From Sulfurimonas sp. (GTDB lineage Bacteria; Campylobacterota; Campylobacteria; Campylobacterales; Sulfurimonadaceae): a DNA stretch of 64,000 bases. The stretch covers positions 40,451 to 104,450 of the forward strand of contig JAABQD010000006.1 in NCBI GenBank assembly GCA_011391635.1, written 5' to 3'. Positions 8,588 through 17,264 of this stretch are shown here, one piece after another (the stretch's first letter is position 1; each line of letters begins with the position of its first letter). Both the position numbers and the translations under genes were made by a program. The notes under the pieces are model-generated. The model was given only the letters and a program-made list of their open reading frames with translations. It was not told where the DNA came from and did not search any database.

Positions 8588-9352
8588 CTAAAAAAACATT
8601 TCCAAGATATTGAACGCTTCTTGCATTTGTATTTTTAAAATGAGCATGGTAGAGGCGAAAGTAGCAATTAACACAGCAAAAGAAACGGTTATTTTTATAG
8701 GAAATCCAATAACCAAAAGGTTGAACTGTGGCATTGTTTTCATAAGCATTCCAAAGATAACATCCGCAAGCCAAGAGAGGGCGATAATTGGAAAAGAGAT
8801 TAAAAAACCTACCAAAAACATGTTGGAGGATGCTTGGAGTATATGATGAAAAAGGTTCTCTGTCATTAGGAAGCCACCAAGAGGAATTGCGACGAGTGAT
8901 TTGTCGATATAGAGCAACATCCAGTGATGCAAATCCATTGATACTAAAACCATTAAGCCCATTAAAGATAAAAATTGAGAAATAATTGGCATAGAGATAC
9001 CAGATTGTGGGTCGATGGCACTTGCCATAGAAAATCCCATCATAAAAGAGATAAGTCCACCTGCAAATGTGATGACATTGTACGCAAGAAGAAGCACAAT
9101 ACCAATAGCAAGACCAAAAAGAAGTTCACTTAAAATTGCTAAAACGATGCTAGGCACTGTAATGGCTATTGTCAGGGGTGGCATAGAGGAGTAAAAAACT
9201 ATAGCAAAGAAAAAAGCCATCGCAGTTTTGATACTAATAGGAATATTTTGGTGAGAGAAGATAGGAACAGCGATAAAAAGTGCTGCGAAACGAAAAAAAA
9301 GCAAGATAAACCCAACAATATAGGTGTCAGTAAATATCCCAGCCCACGCCAT
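8588..9352 (-). CDS. fliR: Flagellar export apparatus protein FliR
   Basis: A 254-residue membrane protein with about six hydrophobic helices, starting MAWAGIFTDTYIVGFILLFF and containing FGLAIGIVLLLAYNVITFAGG and SFPIIALSWLADVIFG, which are FliR landmarks. FliR is part of the inner-membrane core of the flagellar type III export gate, with FliP and FliQ. Its ATG overlaps the stop of the upstream ATPase gene by one base (TAATG), showing translational coupling. The pairing of fliR with an ABC ATPase is one I recall from Campylobacter. Confidence 0.92.
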   Translation of the reverse strand: MAWAGIFTDTYIVGFILLFFRFAALFIAVPIFSHQNIPISIKTAMAFFFAIVFYSSMPPLTIAITVPSIVLAILSELLFGLAIGIVLLLAYNVITFAGGLISFMMGFSMASAIDPQSGISMPIISQFLSLMGLMVLVSMDLHHWMLLYIDKSLVAIPLGGFLMTENLFHHILQASSNMFLVGFLISFPIIALSWLADVIFGMLMKTMPQFNLLVIGFPIKITVSFAVLIATFASTMLILKIQMQEAFNILEMFF

Positions 9353-9996
9353 TATTGAATCCTAACTAACTCTTTATTTTCAAGTCTATATACTTTATCG
9401 CATTTATGTGCAAGTTCTTCATCATGTGTTACCAAAATCATTCCTGCATCATGTGTGAGACAATACTCAAAAAAGAGGCTCATGACTTCATTTGCAGTTT
9501 GTTTGTCCAGATTTCCTGTGGGCTCATCAGCAAAGATAATACGAGGTTTTTTTGTAAGGACTCTTGCGATAGAGACTCTTTGCTGTTGTCCACCTGAGAG
9601 TTCTGTCACTTTTTGGTTTATATTTTTTTCGATATTTAATTTTTCTAAAAGTGTGTTGTCTATCTTTTGATGTGATAGGATTGCTGCAACTTCTAAGTTC
9701 TCATAAGCACTAAATCCTTTAAAAAGATAGTGCGATTGAAAAACAAGTCCAAGTGCGTCTCTTTTTATTTGGGAGAGTCTTTTGTTCGTCATTGCTGCAA
9801 TATCTTCTCCAAAAAGAGAGACACTGCCACTATCAGGTGCAAGAAGTGTGGATAAAATATGCAAAAGTGTAGATTTTCCACTTCCGCTCACACCAATGAT
9901 AGCAATAGATTCTTTGGCATGTAACTCAAGAGAGATATTTTTAAATAACTCGTAATCAAAAGTATGGGATAAGTTTTTAGCGGATAATAAATTCAT
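9352..9996 (-). CDS. ABC transporter ATP-binding protein, LolD-like
   Basis: A 214-residue ATPase with Walker A GVSGSGKST, Q-loop in LVFQSHYLF, signature LSGGQQQR, Walker B IIFADEPTGNLD and switch His in LVTHDEEL. The LFGEDIAAM insertion and compact size fit the LolD/MacB-type ATPase group, which drives lipoprotein release or related extraction from the inner membrane. I choose the ATG at 9996 (MNLLSAKNLSHTF); an in-frame extension to 10107 would cross the 10033 motif copy and overlap the divergent gene, and has no family similarity. No partner permease is adjacent. A TATAAT sits just upstream of the ATG, so the leader may be very short. Confidence 0.85.
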   Translation of the reverse strand: MNLLSAKNLSHTFDYELFKNISLELHAKESIAIIGVSGSGKSTLLHILSTLLAPDSGSVSLFGEDIAAMTNKRLSQIKRDALGLVFQSHYLFKGFSAYENLEVAAILSHQKIDNTLLEKLNIEKNINQKVTELSGGQQQRVSIARVLTKKPRIIFADEPTGNLDKQTANEVMSLFFEYCLTHDAGMILVTHDEELAHKCDKVYRLENKELVRIQ

Positions 9997-10095
9997 GAAA
10001 AGGATTATAGCAAATCTAACTAAAATATTCTTGGCATGTGGAATTGATTGCACACAACTTATGCTAAAATTCTTAAACACATAGGAGAAGGGCAG

Positions 10096-11001
10096 ATGAT
10101 AAAACAATTTTTACAAACTACAGATGATTTTATGTTCTCTAAACTCAAACATACATTTGAAAAAGTAGAGCAAAGTTATAAAAATCGCGGTATCGAGATA
10201 GATTTACTTAAAGAGTTGCAAAGCCTTGAATTTGACCCGCTAACGGTGATAGCTGAGAGTACCTCACGATTTGAAAAAGATGTCAAATTTAAACTCAAAA
10301 TGATACTTGGAATCTTTTTTGTCGCAGCACCATTTATAGGTGCGATAACTATTGCAAATATCCTCAATCTTGGATGTGCTTTTGCTTTTGTATTTACATT
10401 TATCGTTGCAATTTTGATGGCAAGTCGTATGGATGAGATAACTTCGAGATATGTAAAAACAAGATGGACAGAAGTCGAAGAAAAATACAATACACTTCAA
10501 AAAGAGACACCGACAAAACCTACTATTTATCTTGCAGGTCCAGATGTGTTTAGCAAAGACGCGAAAAAAATTGCAGAAGATTTGAAAATTTTATGTGAAA
10601 ATCACGGCTATTATGGAGTTTTTCCACTCGATAATGAACTTCAAGCTTCGAGCAAATCTCAATTGGCGTATGAAATTTTTATGGCAAATAAAACGATGAT
10701 AGACTCAGCTGATATTGTTATAGCAAATCTCAACTCATTTAGAGGAAAAGAGCCAGATAGTGGTACAGTCTGGGAAGTGGGTTATGCGATTGCTAAGGGT
10801 AAAAGAGTTTTTGGATATATGGAAGACTCTCATGCATATATTGAGCGATTTACGAATGAGGAAAAAACAAAAGATGGTGAGGTATATGTGGATAAAGATG
10901 GCATGATTATCGAAGATTTCGGCTTGTCGGCGAATCTTATGATTGCATGTAGCCTTGAGGGGATTGAGAAAGATTTTGAGGCTGTGTTGCAAAAATTATA
11001 G
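10096..11001 (+). CDS. Membrane-anchored nucleoside 2-deoxyribosyltransferase-like protein
   Basis: A 301-residue protein starting at the ATG at 10096, which follows a good ribosome site (AGGAGAAGGG). Residues ~70-125 hold two hydrophobic helices (ILGIFFVAAPFIGAITIA, then CAFAFVFTFIVAILMA). Residues ~150-300 match the nucleoside 2-deoxyribosyltransferase fold: IYLAGPDVFSKDA, SADIVIANLNSFRG and PDSGTVWEVGYA, where the Glu of the last block is the usual nucleophile region. Known members exchange bases between deoxynucleosides or hydrolyse nucleotides. The transmembrane N-terminal half is unusual for the family and suggests a membrane-tethered nucleotide-handling enzyme; the real substrate is unknown. 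Confidence 0.75.
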   Translation: MIKQFLQTTDDFMFSKLKHTFEKVEQSYKNRGIEIDLLKELQSLEFDPLTVIAESTSRFEKDVKFKLKMILGIFFVAAPFIGAITIANILNLGCAFAFVFTFIVAILMASRMDEITSRYVKTRWTEVEEKYNTLQKETPTKPTIYLAGPDVFSKDAKKIAEDLKILCENHGYYGVFPLDNELQASSKSQLAYEIFMANKTMIDSADIVIANLNSFRGKEPDSGTVWEVGYAIAKGKRVFGYMEDSHAYIERFTNEEKTKDGEVYVDKDGMIIEDFGLSANLMIACSLEGIEKDFEAVLQKL

Positions 11002-11007
11002 TTCCAC

Positions 11008-12087
11008 ATGCCAAGATTCAACCAAAAAATATCCCAAGCCAAAGCAAAACTCTTAGCGGAGTATCCCTATTTTGGGACAATTGCATCAAGGCTTGAACTT
11101 GTGCCAAATGAGGATATCCAAGCTTTTAGGAGCAATGGTATCCGCCTTGAATATAACCCTGCGTTCTTTGAAAAAATTGAACTCTCACGGATGGAGTTTG
11201 TTTTTGCCAATGGTGCGATGCACGCATCTCTTCTCCATGAAAATAGAAAAAACTCTCGAAGCGGATGGCTCTGGCAACTCGCAACCGACTATGCAATCAA
11301 TGATATGCTTGTACTCAATGGACTGAAGCGACCCGAGGAGGCAACTTACTCACAGCGATTTAGTGGTTTGTATGCGGAAGAGATTTACGAGATGCTTAAA
11401 GAGGATATTTTGCGTGATGAGCTTGAGTATGAAGCCGATGATATGCAAGATACAGAACTACAAGAGGGTTTACAAGAGCAACTTTTTGAAGAGTTTGCAC
11501 ATGCTATCTTGCAAGATGAAGAGAAAAATGGTGCTTTGCCACAGAGTATAGAACTGTTTTTTGAACTTCAAAAAATTGGAACAATCGATTGGAGAAATGA
11601 GCTTAAGATAGCAATTGAGCGATTTCATAAAGATGATTTTACGCTTATGCCACCTAATAAAAAGTTTCTGCATATGGGAGTTTATCTACCATCTTGTGTG
11701 AGCAATAGATTTGCGTTAGTCATAGCGATTGATAGTTCAGGTTCTGTGGATGAAAATTTGTTAAACGCATTTTTGAGTGAGGTCAATTTTTTGATGGATA
11801 GCGTTGCAAATTATAAAATAGATTTGTTTGTTTGTGATGATGTTATTCGTTCGCATCAGCTCTTTTACAGTGGAGATTTATTGGAAGTTTCACTTCAAGG
11901 AGGCGGAGCAACAGATTTTCGTCCTGTGTTTGAGTTTGTGGAGCGGGAGTTGGAGGATACAAAATTGCTTCTCTACTTTAGTGACCTCGAGGGTATATTT
12001 CCACATGCCACTCCTGCGTATAGTGTGAAGTGGATAGCCCCAAAAGAGAGGGAAGTTCCTTTTGGAGAGATTATCCTTCAGAGTTAG
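11008..12087 (+). CDS. VWA-like metallopeptidase-domain protein (DUF2201/VWA type)
   Basis: A 359-residue protein with an N-terminal putative metallopeptidase region (HASLLHENRKN, an HxxxxHE-like pair) followed by a von Willebrand A-like domain with the MIDAS sequence IAIDSSGSVDE near residue 240 and GGGATDFRPVFE later. Families of this layout usually partner with MoxR-type AAA ATPases; none is adjacent. The start codon lies inside a copy of the dispersed motif (11004-11012), and no ribosome site is visible upstream. A second motif copy at 12001 encodes Pro-His-Ala. It follows the preceding gene by 6 bases and overlaps the convergent GGDEF gene by 4. Biological role unknown. Confidence 0.75.
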   Translation: MPRFNQKISQAKAKLLAEYPYFGTIASRLELVPNEDIQAFRSNGIRLEYNPAFFEKIELSRMEFVFANGAMHASLLHENRKNSRSGWLWQLATDYAINDMLVLNGLKRPEEATYSQRFSGLYAEEIYEMLKEDILRDELEYEADDMQDTELQEGLQEQLFEEFAHAILQDEEKNGALPQSIELFFELQKIGTIDWRNELKIAIERFHKDDFTLMPPNKKFLHMGVYLPSCVSNRFALVIAIDSSGSVDENLLNAFLSEVNFLMDSVANYKIDLFVCDDVIRSHQLFYSGDLLEVSLQGGGATDFRPVFEFVERELEDTKLLLYFSDLEGIFPHATPAYSVKWIAPKEREVPFGEIILQS

Positions 12088-13328
12088 TTGTGTATTATCT
12101 GATTTTGACCACTCTGTTTTGCATTGTAGAGAAGTAAATCCGCTTGATTGACATCGTCTTCTAGTGTGTCTTCATGGTGTAAAGAGACACCGATAGAGAT
12201 TGTAAATTGGAACTCTTGATTTTTGTCTGAGAGGATTCTGTTTCTCTCTATGGTTGAGCGAATAGTCTCAAAAGTTGTAAGAGCATCTTGTGCTGAGATA
12301 TCTTTGAGAACAACACAAAACTCCTCTGCATTAAATCGTGCAACAATATCTTTTTGGTGTACGCTTGAGCGTAATATTTCTGAGAGACTTACTATGGCTT
12401 GATCGCCACTGTCGTGTCCATAATTTTCATTTATCTTTTTAAAATTGTCAATATTTATCATTGCGATTGCAAAACTTTCCCCATTTTGTGATGCATCGCT
12501 AAAGTAATCTTGCATGTTTTTGAAGAAGTATCGGCGATTGTAAAGACCAGTGAGGAAGTCTCTGTTTGCATGATTTGTGATGATATGTATATTTTCTAGG
12601 GCTTCAATTGAGTTGTTAACACGGCATGAAAACTCCTCTTTTGAGAATGGCTTTTTGATGTAATCATTGGCACCGCTTTTGAGAAACATTGCCGTTACTT
12701 GGTCATCTTCGTTGGAAGAGAGGGCGATGATACTCATATCACTTTTGTTATGTATTTTACGAATCTCTTTTGTGAGTTCGAGTCCATCCATGACAGGCAT
12801 GTTGTAGTCTGTCAAAACAAGGCTGATATCGGGGTGTGTCCCAATCATGCCAAGAGCCTCTTCGCCATGAGCCACTGTGAGCACTTGAAAAAAGAGATTT
12901 TCCAGCATAGCTTTCATGGATTTGCGAAACATCATGGAGTCATCGACGACGAGAACTTTATGTTGTTGATTTTTATGGAGTCTTTTGAGTGTGTGAATGA
13001 TGTAGTTGATATCATCCACACCACTTTTTGTGACATAATCTATGATGTTTTTTTGAAGCATTTTGTCTCTAAACGCTTTATCGATATTCCCACTCAGAAC
13101 AAGAACACGATTCTCTTTTGAGAGCAGAAAATCAACCACTTCGCCATTGGGTGCATCGGGAAGGTTGAGGTCTGTGAGAATAATAAAGTAGTTGTATTTA
13201 TGAACAAAAAGTTTGGCTTCAGAGAGTTGATAGGCAATATCTACTTCAAACCCAAGTTCAGCATTAATTTTTTTTGCGATAAGTTTTGCAAGTGTTTTGT
13301 TATCTTCGATGATTAAAATTCTATCCAT
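12084..13328 (-). CDS. Tandem-receiver regulator with degenerate GGDEF domain (REC-REC-GGDEF)
   Basis: From the ATG at 13328 the protein is 414 residues. Receiver 1 (residues 1-115) has LIIEDNK and LTDLNLPDA; receiver 2 (~120-240) has VVDDSMMFRKSM, LTDYNMPVMDGLEL and IKKPFSKEEF; the GGDEF domain (~255-412) has DFLTGLYNRR and NIDNFKKINENYGHDSGD. The signature loop reads Arg-Phe-Asn-Ala-Glu-Glu-Phe, so both glycines are lost, and the upstream inhibitory RxxD is His-Gln-Lys-Asp. It may therefore not make c-di-GMP. The same REC-REC front end occurs in the HD-GYP protein at 60866-62257. An upstream in-frame ATG at 13382 is possible but less likely. Confidence 0.85.
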   Translation of the reverse strand: MDRILIIEDNKTLAKLIAKKINAELGFEVDIAYQLSEAKLFVHKYNYFIILTDLNLPDAPNGEVVDFLLSKENRVLVLSGNIDKAFRDKMLQKNIIDYVTKSGVDDINYIIHTLKRLHKNQQHKVLVVDDSMMFRKSMKAMLENLFFQVLTVAHGEEALGMIGTHPDISLVLTDYNMPVMDGLELTKEIRKIHNKSDMSIIALSSNEDDQVTAMFLKSGANDYIKKPFSKEEFSCRVNNSIEALENIHIITNHANRDFLTGLYNRRYFFKNMQDYFSDASQNGESFAIAMINIDNFKKINENYGHDSGDQAIVSLSEILRSSVHQKDIVARFNAEEFCVVLKDISAQDALTTFETIRSTIERNRILSDKNQEFQFTISIGVSLHHEDTLEDDVNQADLLLYNAKQSGQNQIIHN

Positions 13329-13413
13329 TATTTTTTGATGTTCCTTGTGAATATTGAGAAAAAATTCTACACTATTTATCAAATTTTTTAGTTTAAATTG
13401 ATAATATAAAGCT

Positions 13414-14673
13414 ATGAATTACCTAAGTGTTACTATTGATAAACTCAAATCAAATCAAAATGTCTTTTTAACAGGCGGAGCAGGTGTTGGAAAAACAACA
13501 ATCACAAGAGAAGTGATTCAAGCCTTTGAAGAGGATGCTAGAAAAGTTGCAAAACTCGCTTCTACAGGTATGGCAGCAACGCTTATCAATGGACAAACCT
13601 TACATAGTTTTTTGGATTTGGGAATAGCTTCGAGTTTAGAAGAGTTAGAAAAAAATGGCAAATTGCCTATCAGTAAAAAAGTGAAAAAAATAATTGCTGC
13701 TATGGATTTAGTGGTTATTGATGAAATTTCCATGGTAAGTGACACTTTGCTTGATATGATACAGCTTAGACTGACTCAAGCTGGTTTTAGTGGTGTACTG
13801 CTTGTAGTGGGAGATTTTTTACAACTTCCCCCTGTCGTACGAGGTTATGGCGAAGTTAGATTTGCTTTTGAATCTCCTTCTTGGGCTGAGTTTGCATTTG
13901 AAAAAATAGAACTGACACATATTTACAGAACTGACGATAAATATTTTATTGAACTTTTAAACAGTGTCAGGTTTGGATATATTGATGAAGTAACACACAA
14001 CCACTTAAATGAGTTTATCAAGCCACTCGGCGAGGATTTGAGTGCATTTACTTTTTTGTTTGGAAAAAATGAGTCTGCTTCATGGCATAACAAAAGACAA
14101 CTCTCCTTTATCGAAAATGAACTTTTTGTAAAACAAGCACAGATTGTTCGGCATGTGCAAAGCGTAAAAGATGCAGAGATTGAGCGTTATATGAGTGATG
14201 CTAGAATCGAAAAAGAGTTAGAGCTAAAAGTCGGTGTACCTGTACTTTTTACCAGAAATTCATGGAACTATTTTAACGGGGAACGAGGAGTAGTTGTCAC
14301 GATTGATGGTAACTTTGTTTATGTCAAAAAGAGTGATGAGCGAGTCGTAAAACTCGAAGCTGTGGCACAATCCAAGGGCATGTGGAAAGAAAAAACTGTG
14401 GATGGTAAAAAAGAGATGGTTGAAGAGACTCTTTTTAGTGTGTATCAGTTTCCTATCAAACTTGCCTTCGCCATCACAATTCATAAATCGCAAGGCATGA
14501 GTATCATGGATTTGATTATTGAGACCAATGAGATTTTTGCCCCTTCTCAGTTTTATGTAGCACTCTCAAGAAGTTCCAATCCATTGAGGTTAAATCTCAT
14601 CGCACCAAAAAAGCAGTGGCATCAACTTGCATTTGTAAATCAAAAAGCTTTGGATTTTGTGGTAAAAAATTAG
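13414..14673 (+). CDS. PIF1/RecD-like superfamily 1 DNA helicase
   Basis: The 419-residue ATPase has Walker A TGGAGVGKTTI (residues ~20-30), motif II VVIDEISMVSD, motif III VVGDFLQLPPV, and C-terminal ITIHKSQGMS and FYVALSRSSNP. This set is diagnostic of PIF1-type 5'-3' helicases, which unwind DNA at forks, G-quadruplexes or recombination intermediates. Length fits the minimal bacterial PIF1. One dispersed-motif copy (14377-14385) encodes Gly-Met-Trp. The gene ends just before the hairpin made of two inverted motif copies. It is not a full RecD, since no RecBC neighbours or RecD N-terminal domain are present. Confidence 0.85.
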   Translation: MNYLSVTIDKLKSNQNVFLTGGAGVGKTTITREVIQAFEEDARKVAKLASTGMAATLINGQTLHSFLDLGIASSLEELEKNGKLPISKKVKKIIAAMDLVVIDEISMVSDTLLDMIQLRLTQAGFSGVLLVVGDFLQLPPVVRGYGEVRFAFESPSWAEFAFEKIELTHIYRTDDKYFIELLNSVRFGYIDEVTHNHLNEFIKPLGEDLSAFTFLFGKNESASWHNKRQLSFIENELFVKQAQIVRHVQSVKDAEIERYMSDARIEKELELKVGVPVLFTRNSWNYFNGERGVVVTIDGNFVYVKKSDERVVKLEAVAQSKGMWKEKTVDGKKEMVEETLFSVYQFPIKLAFAITIHKSQGMSIMDLIIETNEIFAPSQFYVALSRSSNPLRLNLIAPKKQWHQLAFVNQKALDFVVKN

Positions 14674-14678
14674 GAGAG

Positions 14679-14714
14679 TTTATTCCACATGCCAAGTGTG
14701 GCATGTGGAATAAA
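14679..14714. terminator. Inverted pair of the dispersed motif forming a 16-bp hairpin
   Basis: Left arm 14679-14694 (TTTATTCCACATGCCA) and right arm 14699-14714 are perfect reverse complements around a 4-base loop (AGTG). Each arm contains the whole CCACATGCC motif. It starts 6 bases after the helicase stop and lies between convergent genes, with an A/T-rich exit on both sides, so it can act as a terminator in both directions. In Neisseria and Haemophilus, inverted pairs of uptake sequences are used in the same way. Confidence 0.85.
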
Positions 14715-14721
14715 TAAAATC

Positions 14722-14736
14722 TGCCTCAAAGAGGCA
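14722..14736 (-). terminator. Short GC hairpin after the peroxiredoxin gene
   Basis: TGCCTC (14722-14727) pairs with GAGGCA (14731-14736) around AAA. Read on the minus strand it lies 13 bases after the peroxiredoxin stop and is followed by GATTTTATTTATT, consistent with an intrinsic terminator. Together with the motif hairpin next to it, it separates the two convergent genes. Confidence 0.6.
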
Positions 14737-14748
14737 AAATGTCTAAAA

Positions 14749-15345
14749 TTATAGTTTTTCTGCGTGAGAAGCTAAATACTCAGCAACACCTTCAGTAGAA
14801 GCTTTCATACCTTCATCGCCTTTTACCCAACCAGCAGGACAAACTTCACCATGCTCATTTGTGAAAAGCATCGTGTCCACCATACGAATCATCTCATCAA
14901 TGTTTCTTCCAAGTGGTAAGTCGTTTACAACAGCGTGACGCACAGTGCCATCCGCATCAATTAAAAATGAACCACGAAGAGCAACTGATTCACCAAAAAG
15001 TACATCGTAATCTCTTGAAATCTGTTTTGTTAAATCCGCTACAAGAGGAAACTTAACTCTGCCGATACCACCATTATTTACTGGAGTTTCTCTCCATGCA
15101 AAGTGAGAAAATTGGCTGTCAACAGAAACACCGATTACACTTACGCCACGACTTGTAAAATCTTCGATTCTATGTGAGAAAGCGATAATTTCCGAAGGAC
15201 AAACGAATGTAAAGTCAAGTGGATAGAAAAATAAAACTGCACCTTTTGCACCTAAGTTGTTGTAAAGATTAAAATCTCCAACGATTGAACCATCTGCTAA
15301 AACTGCTGTTGCTGTGAAATCTGGGGCTTTGTTTGTTACTAACAT
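14749..15345 (-). CDS. ahpC: 2-Cys peroxiredoxin (AhpC/TSA family)
   Basis: The 198-residue protein has the peroxidatic Cys in FYPLDFTFVCPSE (about residue 49) and the resolving Cys in GEVCPAGW (about residue 169), the typical 2-Cys Prx1/AhpC layout. It reduces hydrogen peroxide and organic peroxides in the cytoplasm, recharged by thioredoxin in Campylobacterota, which usually lack AhpF. It is monocistronic and divergent from metK across a 195-base gap. No clear PerR or Fur box is visible in that gap. Confidence 0.93.
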   Translation of the reverse strand: MLVTNKAPDFTATAVLADGSIVGDFNLYNNLGAKGAVLFFYPLDFTFVCPSEIIAFSHRIEDFTSRGVSVIGVSVDSQFSHFAWRETPVNNGGIGRVKFPLVADLTKQISRDYDVLFGESVALRGSFLIDADGTVRHAVVNDLPLGRNIDEMIRMVDTMLFTNEHGEVCPAGWVKGDEGMKASTEGVAEYLASHAEKL

Positions 15346-15485
15346 ATATATTTCCTTGTGATTTAAATTGAATGGAAGAATTTTAACTGAAAAAAATTAA
15401 CTCTCCTAGAGCGAATTTAAGAAGTCTGTTTATTTAAGGAAAATTTTTATCTTTTAGGAAAAAAGTTTTATTTATTTAAATTTGC

Positions 15486-15491
15486 TATAAT
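15486..15491 (+). promoter_or_regulatory. Likely -10 promoter element of metK
   Basis: TATAAT in the context TTTGCTATAATTTTC, 49 bases before the metK start, preceded by the A/T-rich tract usual for Campylobacterota promoters that lack a strong -35. The short leader leaves no room for a SAM riboswitch. The sequence AATAAGGA before the ATG is the ribosome site. Confidence 0.6.
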
Positions 15492-15539
15492 TTTCACGAT
15501 TTATGGAGCGAGACTCTGTACTTCAATAAGGAAAAATCG

Positions 15540-16697
15540 ATGACAAAAGAGTATATATTTACTTCAGAGTCTGTAACAGAAGGGCACCCTGATAAGATGG
15601 CAGATCAAATCAGTGATGCAATTTTGGATTATATTATTGAGCATGATACGAATGCACGCGTTGCGTGTGAAACATTGGTATCAAATGGTTTTTGTGTAAT
15701 TGCAGGTGAACTGAAAACAACGGCGTATGCCCCAATGCAGGAGATAGCGAGAAAAGTTATCCAAGAGATTGGCTACACAGATGCAACTTATGGGTTTGAT
15801 TACCGTGCTGCTGCGGTTTTGAATGGTATCGGTGAGCAATCTGCTGATATTAATCAAGGTGTTGATCAAGCTAACGGAGAAATAGGTGCGGGTGATCAAG
15901 GGTTGATGTTTGGATACGCATGTCGTGAGACGGATGTTCTTATGCCTCTTCCTATCTATTTGGCACATCGTTTGACGCGTCGCTTGGCAGAAGTTCGTAA
16001 AGATGGAATTATTCCTTACCTTCGCCCAGATGGAAAAGCACAGATAAGTGTGAAGTATATAGGGGATAAGCCCGTTTCAGTTGAAACAGTTGTTATCTCA
16101 ACACAACATGCACCTGAAGTTTCACAAGAGAAAATTCATGAAGATGTAATCAAAGAAGTTATCAGACATGTTATTCCTAAAGAGATGATGAGTGAGAGTA
16201 CAGTTTTTCACATTAATCCAACAGGAAAATTTGTAATTGGTGGACCACAAGGCGATGCGGGACTCACTGGAAGAAAAATCATTGTTGATACTTATGGTGG
16301 AAGTTGTCCACATGGTGGTGGTGCATTCTCAGGAAAAGACCCAACCAAAGTGGATAGAAGTGCAGCTTATGCAGCACGACATGTTGCAAAAAATCTTGTA
16401 GCCTCAGGTGCTTGTGATAGAGCAACGATACAAGTCGCGTATGCGATTGGTGTAGTGCAACCTGTTTCTATCATGGTAGACACACACGGCACAGGCAAAG
16501 TAGATGAAGAAAAAATTGAAGCATGTGTAAAAGAGCTTTTTGATTTATCTCCTAGAGGTATCATCAAATCACTTGATTTACTCCGTCCAATCTATAGACA
16601 AACTGCTGCTTATGGGCATTTTGGTAGAGAAGAAGATGGCTTTTCTTGGGAAAAAACAGATAGAGCAGAGGATATTAAAAAATATTTAGGTTTATAA
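15540..16697 (+). CDS. metK: S-adenosylmethionine synthetase
   Basis: The 385-residue enzyme has all landmark blocks: [17 protein letters not shown] at the N-terminus, [12 protein letters not shown] near residue 118, and [20 protein letters not shown] near residue 237. It makes S-adenosylmethionine from methionine and ATP, supplying the methyltransferases in the window, including OvoA and the MmeI-like enzyme. Length and start (AAGGA upstream) are normal. It is the only gene of its unit, with a hairpin after the stop. Confidence 0.97.
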   Translation: MTKEYIFTSESVTEGHPDKMADQISDAILDYIIEHDTNARVACETLVSNGFCVIAGELKTTAYAPMQEIARKVIQEIGYTDATYGFDYRAAAVLNGIGEQSADINQGVDQANGEIGAGDQGLMFGYACRETDVLMPLPIYLAHRLTRRLAEVRKDGIIPYLRPDGKAQISVKYIGDKPVSVETVVISTQHAPEVSQEKIHEDVIKEVIRHVIPKEMMSESTVFHINPTGKFVIGGPQGDAGLTGRKIIVDTYGGSCPHGGGAFSGKDPTKVDRSAAYAARHVAKNLVASGACDRATIQVAYAIGVVQPVSIMVDTHGTGKVDEEKIEACVKELFDLSPRGIIKSLDLLRPIYRQTAAYGHFGREEDGFSWEKTDRAEDIKKYLGL

Positions 16698-16707
16698 TTT
16701 TTTGACT

Positions 16708-16735
16708 CTTTGATGGTAATTTTTTACCATTGAAG
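16708..16735. terminator. Hairpin downstream of metK
   Basis: ATGGTAA and TTACCAT pair around TTTT, extended by five outer pairs including two G-U pairs (12 bp in all, 16708-16719 with 16724-16735). It starts 11 bases after the metK stop. There is no strong T run afterwards, so termination efficiency is uncertain. Confidence 0.55.
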
Positions 16736-16848
16736 CGTTCGAATAAAAAAGTAACTTTTCGATACAAAATCATTTTTTAGAAACCTTTTTTAGCTCTCTT
16801 TAAAAATGTTTCGTTATAGTTACCTAAATTTAAAAATAGGAGAAGATA

Positions 16849-17133
16849 ATGGCAGTAATTATTAATGATACATGTATCAACTGTGGTGCTTGTATTGATG
16901 AATGTCCAGTAGAAGCAATCGTAGATGAGGATGATAACCCAACGGGTGAAGAGATTTATTATGTTCATAGTGACAAATGTGTAGAGTGTGTTGGTCATCA
17001 TGATGAACCAGCATGTGCTACTGCATGTCCAACTGAAGGTTGTATAACTTGGAGTGCAATTGGTGATAGTCCATCACACCGTGAAGACATCACTGCTGAA
17101 CAACGCTCAAATAAAGAGTCAGTTGTAGCATAA
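16849..17133 (+). CDS. 2[4Fe-4S] ferredoxin, YfhL-like
   Basis: The 94-residue protein carries two cluster motifs: CINCGACIDECP (residues ~9-20), and CVECVGHHDEPACATACP, where the spacing between the second and third Cys is lengthened, as in YfhL/Alvin-type ferredoxins. It is a low-potential soluble electron carrier. A strong ribosome site (AGGAGAAG) precedes the ATG, and a strong hairpin follows. Its place ahead of ndk-DUF177-rpmF-plsX-fabH matches the order I remember from Campylobacter (there with ahpC close by). Confidence 0.92.
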   Translation: MAVIINDTCINCGACIDECPVEAIVDEDDNPTGEEIYYVHSDKCVECVGHHDEPACATACPTEGCITWSAIGDSPSHREDITAEQRSNKESVVA

Positions 17134-17141
17134 TTTTCTTC

Positions 17142-17169
17142 TTGCAAAGTACACTTTTGTACTTTGCAA
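17142..17169. terminator. Hairpin after the ferredoxin gene
   Basis: TTGCAAAGTAC (17142-17152) is perfectly complementary to GTACTTTGCAA (17159-17169) around a 6-base loop, 9 bases after the ferredoxin stop. It should separate the ferredoxin transcript from ndk, which has its own A/T-rich leader. Confidence 0.75.
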
Positions 17170-17264
17170 ATTAACTACTTTTATAAAATCCCCCACATTT
17201 AAACTTAAATCATATAAATTTTCGATATCATTCCGCTCTAATTTTATATTTTATAGGAGATTTG

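Noticed and set aside
9997..10107. N-terminal extension of the LolD-like ATPase to 10107
   Set aside because: The added residues have no similarity to ABC ATPases, cross a dispersed-motif copy and overlap the divergent gene's start.
15492..15539. SAM riboswitch before metK
   Set aside because: The leader after the -10 is only about 40 bases and shows no SAM-I/II/III-like stems.
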